Origin: Clostridia bacterium
GTDB taxonomy: Bacteria > Bacillota > Clostridia > Christensenellales > Borkfalkiaceae
Length of the DNA stretch: 64,000 nucleotides
Direction of reading: 5' to 3'
Assembly (NCBI GenBank): GCA_017507045.1
Contig: JAFWBP010000012.1
Coordinates: 1 to 64,000 of the forward strand
In this document: in pieces, positions 61,492-64,000 of the stretch
How the letters are laid out: every line of letters starts with the position of its first letter
Position numbering within the stretch: the first letter of the stretch is position 1
Notes under the pieces: model-generated
The model's database searches: none
What the model was told of the DNA's origin: nothing
What the model saw: only the letters and a program-made list of their open reading frames with translations
Program-made: the position numbers and the translations under genes

Positions 61492-61782
61492 ATGCAGAAG
61501 TACGAAATGCTCATTCTGCTCAGAAGCGACATGGAAGAGGAAGCGAGAGAGGCGGAACTTAATAAGTTCGCCGGTATCGTAACTTCCATGGGTGGTGAGG
61601 TGGAAGCAACCGATAAGTGGGGCACGAGAAGAACAGCTTACCCCATTCAGTACAAATCGGATGCCTTCTTTGCGCTCATGACCTTCAGAGCACCTGCTAA
61701 GGTAATTGCCGAAATCGAACGCGTTGCGGGAATTTCGGGCAATGTCCTTCGCCGCATGATTACGAAAATTGAGGAAAAGTAA
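61492..61782 (+). CDS. rpsF: 30S ribosomal protein S6
   Basis: A 96-residue S6, which pairs with S18 in the platform of the small subunit. It starts KYEMLILLRSDMEEEA and has KWGTRRTAYPIQYKSDAFF (core WGTRRTAYPI). GGGAGGTGAAAG precedes the ATG. First gene of the standard rpsF-ssb-rpsR operon; ssb begins directly after its stop. Confidence 0.98.
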   Translation: MQKYEMLILLRSDMEEEAREAELNKFAGIVTSMGGEVEATDKWGTRRTAYPIQYKSDAFFALMTFRAPAKVIAEIERVAGISGNVLRRMITKIEEK

Positions 61783-62220
61783 ATGAATAAGGTGTTTTTA
61801 ATCGGAAATCTTACCCGTGATCCCGAGCTTACGGAAACGGGCAGCGGCGTGAGCGTATGTCACTTTGCAATCGCAGTTAACCGCTCCTACACCTCGCAGG
61901 ACGGCGAGCGGCAGACCGATTTCTTCAATGTGACCGCATGGCGTGGGCTTGCCGATACCGTGGCGCGCTACGTGAAGAAGGGTTCGAAGGTTGCCGTTTC
62001 GGGTAGCATTCAGATCCGTAACTACGAGGATAATCAAGGCCAGCGCCGCACGGCAGTAGACGTCATCGCGCAGGACGTAGAATTCCTCACAACGCGCCAA
62101 GCGGAAGGCGGTAACGATTTCTACGATGCACCTGTACCTGCTCCCGCAAGGGAGAATGCGCCTGCAAGACGGAAGCCGCAGCTCGAATCCTTCGAAGATG
62201 ACGGCGATATTCCATTCTAA
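61783..62220 (+). CDS. ssb: single-stranded DNA-binding protein
   Basis: A 145-residue SSB with one OB fold (MNKVFLIGNLTRDPEL, NRSYTSQDGERQTDFFNV, core RQTDFFNV; KVAVSGSIQIRNY) and a disordered tail ending in the acidic DDGDIPF that binds repair and replication partners. Its ATG follows the rpsF stop with no gap. Confidence 0.97.
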   Translation: MNKVFLIGNLTRDPELTETGSGVSVCHFAIAVNRSYTSQDGERQTDFFNVTAWRGLADTVARYVKKGSKVAVSGSIQIRNYEDNQGQRRTAVDVIAQDVEFLTTRQAEGGNDFYDAPVPAPARENAPARRKPQLESFEDDGDIPF

Positions 62221-62292
62221 GTAAGCGCAGGCGTTCTGGCCATGCCTAACAGCAAACGGCCTCCCTCATCATTATTATAAGGAGAAATCGTT

Positions 62293-62643
62293 ATGGAAGA
62301 GAATGAAGTGATGACCGCTCCCGCAGAAGTTGCGGAGAGCGCTCCTGCAGAAACTCCCGCAGCTGCTCCCCGTGAAAGAGCGGAGCGCAGTGAGCGCCCC
62401 GAAAGAAGCGAGCGCCCCAAGAAGGGATTTAAGAAGCAGAACTCCAAAAAAGTTTGCATCTTCTGCCAGGAAAAGTCTGAAATCAACTATAAGGAAACGG
62501 CAAAGCTCAGAAAGTTCGTTGCGGAAGGCGGTAAGATCCTGCCCCGCAGAATGACGGGCACCTGCGCAAAGCACCAGAGAGTGCTTGCCGTTGCCATCAA
62601 GCGCGCAAGAGTTGCCGCCCTTCTCCCCTTCAAGGCGGACTAA
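62293..62643 (+). CDS. rpsR: 30S ribosomal protein S18 with a long N-terminal extension
   Basis: A 116-residue S18. The conserved part begins near residue 52 with [16 protein letters not shown] and has LRRFV-like [22 protein letters not shown] (core LPRRMTG) and the C-terminal [11 protein letters not shown]. The first 50 residues are an added low-complexity tail of Ala, Pro and Glu then Arg/Glu repeats ([17 protein letters not shown]), predicted disordered. CxxC plus a later Cys and His could bind zinc. AAGGAG precedes the ATG. Confidence 0.96.
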   Translation: MEENEVMTAPAEVAESAPAETPAAAPRERAERSERPERSERPKKGFKKQNSKKVCIFCQEKSEINYKETAKLRKFVAEGGKILPRRMTGTCAKHQRVLAVAIKRARVAALLPFKAD

Positions 62644-62700
62644 TTTCAGGTTTACTCATCGTTTTCGCGAATTCAGCGAAATCGGCGCCAAAGAATTTCA

Positions 62701-62731
62701 AAGCGTTCCCAAATCGGGAACGCTTTTTTTT
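62701..62731 (+). terminator. terminator of rpsF-ssb-rpsR
   Basis: AAGCGTTCCC / GGGAACGCTT stem with a 5-base loop and a run of eight T. Confidence 0.9.
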
Positions 62732-62759
62732 GATATCGTCGCTCACCGCATAAAATCGC

Positions 62760-62788
62760 TTGACAGCGAGCATGCTGTGTGTTATAAT
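62760..62788 (+). promoter_or_regulatory. promoter of the cysteine desulfurase gene
   Basis: TTGACA, 17 bases, TATAAT, a near-consensus promoter. Confidence 0.8.
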
Positions 62789-62812
62789 TCCTATCGAAAA
62801 GATAGGAATTAT
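62784..62812 (+). promoter_or_regulatory. 12-bp inverted repeat over the -10 box, probable operator
   Basis: ATAATTCCTATC, spacer GAAAA, then GATAGGAATTAT: a perfect repeat that covers the -10 box and the expected start point. Rrf2-family regulators (IscR, CymR) control cysteine desulfurase genes in many Firmicutes, so such a repressor is a reasonable candidate. Confidence 0.6.
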
Positions 62813-62828
62813 GTGGAGTAACAATACA

Positions 62829-64000
62829 ATGTTCGTTTATGCCGACCACGCAGCCACAACAAAGCTTTCCGCAGCCGCTATGAAGGCGTATGCGGAAACT
62901 GCTGCAAAATATTACGGAAACCCCTCCAGCCTGCATTCCGTGGGCCAAGAGGCGCAGGAAATGCTCACTGCCTGCCGTGAGGAAATCGCAGGCATTCTGG
63001 GCGCGGAAGCGCGTGAAATTTACTTCACTTCGGGCGGAAGCGAGGCGGATAACCAGGCGATTCGCTCTGCGGCCTATGCAGGCGCGCGAAAGGGAAAAAA
63101 GAAGATTATTTCCACCGCGATCGAGCACCATGCCGTGCTGCATACGCTCAAAAGGCTTGAGCGCGAAGGCTACGAGATCGTGCTCCTGCCCGTGGGAGAA
63201 AGCGGAGTTGTGGAGGCGAAAGCCGTTGAAGAGGCGCTTGATGAAAATACGGCGCTTGTAACCGTGATGCTCGCCAACAACGAAATCGGAACCATTCAGC
63301 CGGTAGCGGAAATTGGTGCGATCTGCAAAAAACAGGGCGTGCTCTTCCATACCGATGCGGTACAAGCGGTAGGACATATTCCCGTGAACGTGAAAAAAAT
63401 CGGGTGCGATTATTTGGCCCTTTCCGCGCATAAATTCGGCGGCCCCAAGGGCGTTGGCGCGCTGTACGTGCGCCGCGGCGCGCCCATCTTCCCCCTTATT
63501 GAAGGCGGTGCACAGGAGCGCGGCAAGCGCGCGGGCACGGAGGATCTGCCTGCTGTGGCGGCTATGACTGCGGCTTTGAAAGCCTCTGTTGCAGACATGG
63601 ATGCCACCTCTGCTGCCTTGCAAGGATTACAACACAAACTTATAGATGGGCTTTCCAAAATCCCGCACTGCGCGCTGAACGGTGATCGCGAAATGCGCCT
63701 TCCGGGCAACGTGAGCTTTTGCTTTGAGGGGATCGAAGGTGAATCTCTCCTGCTTCTTCTCGATGAGAAAGGCATTTGCGCTTCCTCCGGCTCTGCGTGC
63801 ACCTCCGGATCACTCGATCCCTCCCACGTTCTTCTCGCCATCGGCCGCGTGCACGACGTAGCGCACGGCTCTCTGCGCCTTTCGCTCGGCGCAGAGAATA
63901 CGGTTGCAGAAGTTGATTACATGCTCGAAGCGATTCCCGAAGTTGTGAACTATCTTCGCAATATGTCCCCCGTATGGCGCGATCTTATGGCAGGTAAGCG
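62829..64000 (+). CDS. cysteine desulfurase (NifS/IscS family), cut by the window end
   Basis: The first 390 residues of a PLP enzyme that takes sulfur from cysteine for iron-sulfur clusters or tRNA thiolation. The PLP lysine is Lys202 in SAHKFGGPKG, the cysteine loop is SSGSACTSGS with catalytic Cys324, and the N-terminus VYADHAATTKLS is conserved. The start at ATG 62829 has GGAG 10 bases upstream; another in-frame ATG at 62811 lies inside the operator repeat. The 3' end lies beyond 64000; iscU or mnmA would be expected next. Confidence 0.92.
   Translation, partial: MFVYADHAATTKLSAAAMKAYAETAAKYYGNPSSLHSVGQEAQEMLTACREEIAGILGAEAREIYFTSGGSEADNQAIRSAAYAGARKGKKKIISTAIEHHAVLHTLKRLEREGYEIVLLPVGESGVVEAKAVEEALDENTALVTVMLANNEIGTIQPVAEIGAICKKQGVLFHTDAVQAVGHIPVNVKKIGCDYLALSAHKFGGPKGVGALYVRRGAPIFPLIEGGAQERGKRAGTEDLPAVAAMTAALKASVADMDATSAALQGLQHKLIDGLSKIPHCALNGDREMRLPGNVSFCFEGIEGESLLLLLDEKGICASSGSACTSGSLDPSHVLLAIGRVHDVAHGSLRLSLGAENTVAEVDYMLEAIPEVVNYLRNMSPVWRDLMAGK

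Noticed and set aside
1..64000. CRISPR arrays, insertion sequences, prophage or rRNA operons
   Set aside because: No regularly spaced repeats, transposase, phage structural genes or rRNA sequence were seen.

Overview
The window looks like the chromosome of a Gram-positive Clostridia-type bacterium (Bacillota), possibly a Christensenellales relative. The evidence is the gene order topA-trmFO-hslV-hslU next to dprA and comM, folate-dependent TrmFO, an FMN-riboswitch-controlled RibU, no outer-membrane genes, and many promoters with the pattern TTGNNN-17-TATAAT. The placement is inference; no rRNA or other marker fixes it. There are no transposases, CRISPR arrays or rRNA genes. The only tRNA is tRNA-Gln(CUG).

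Layout. 0-2.9 kb: yhbY, obg, a DUF5714 gene and a split arsC-like gene. 2.9-6.3 kb: an AT-richer four-gene island (small membrane protein, ABC ATPase, ABC-2 permease, subtilisin-like lipoprotein) whose genes all overlap by 4 bases. 6.4-9.1 kb: YugP-type metallopeptidase, a membrane protein and a PstS-like binding protein. 9.1-16.7 kb (minus strand): ddl, a membrane-anchored MurF-like ligase, a hydrolase, rimI-tsaB-tsaE, mgtE with a probable leader peptide, and ribU with its FMN riboswitch. 17-31 kb: glyA, trxA, hisS, hslVU, trmFO, topA, dprA, comM, a large GT-C-like membrane protein and rplS. 31.3-38.3 kb: vanW, a PHP phosphoesterase, recF, then dnaA, mnmG and tRNA-Gln. 38.4-43.4 kb: accessory genes around rlmD. 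43.4-51.3 kb: trpS, thrC, a P-loop protein, an aminotransferase, prfA, a DUF1385-PrmC fusion and rpmE. 51.5-64 kb: mostly plus-strand genes (oxidoreductase, cardiolipin synthase, YfcE, a PAS-SpoIIE phosphatase, a lipid kinase, cca, a 915-residue repeat protein, rpsF-ssb-rpsR and a truncated cysteine desulfurase).

Most of the window is housekeeping: translation and tRNA modification, cell-wall precursor synthesis, and DNA processing. Four signals go beyond this. First, the 3' end of rlmD is followed by two tiny membrane-protein genes, each closed by a diverged copy of the rlmD 3' end, like a tandem-insertion site. Second, a short motif centred on GACATGGTA is strongly over-represented and occurs in several reading frames and on both strands, while being absent from the AT-rich island. 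Third, DnaA carries changed residues in its DNA-contact signature and no ordinary DnaA-box cluster is visible nearby. Fourth, obg and cca, and nearly tsaE, appear to be leaderless. Unusual RNA or DNA structures lie at ddl, mgtE, glyA/trxA, tRNA-Gln, rpsF and the cysteine desulfurase promoter.
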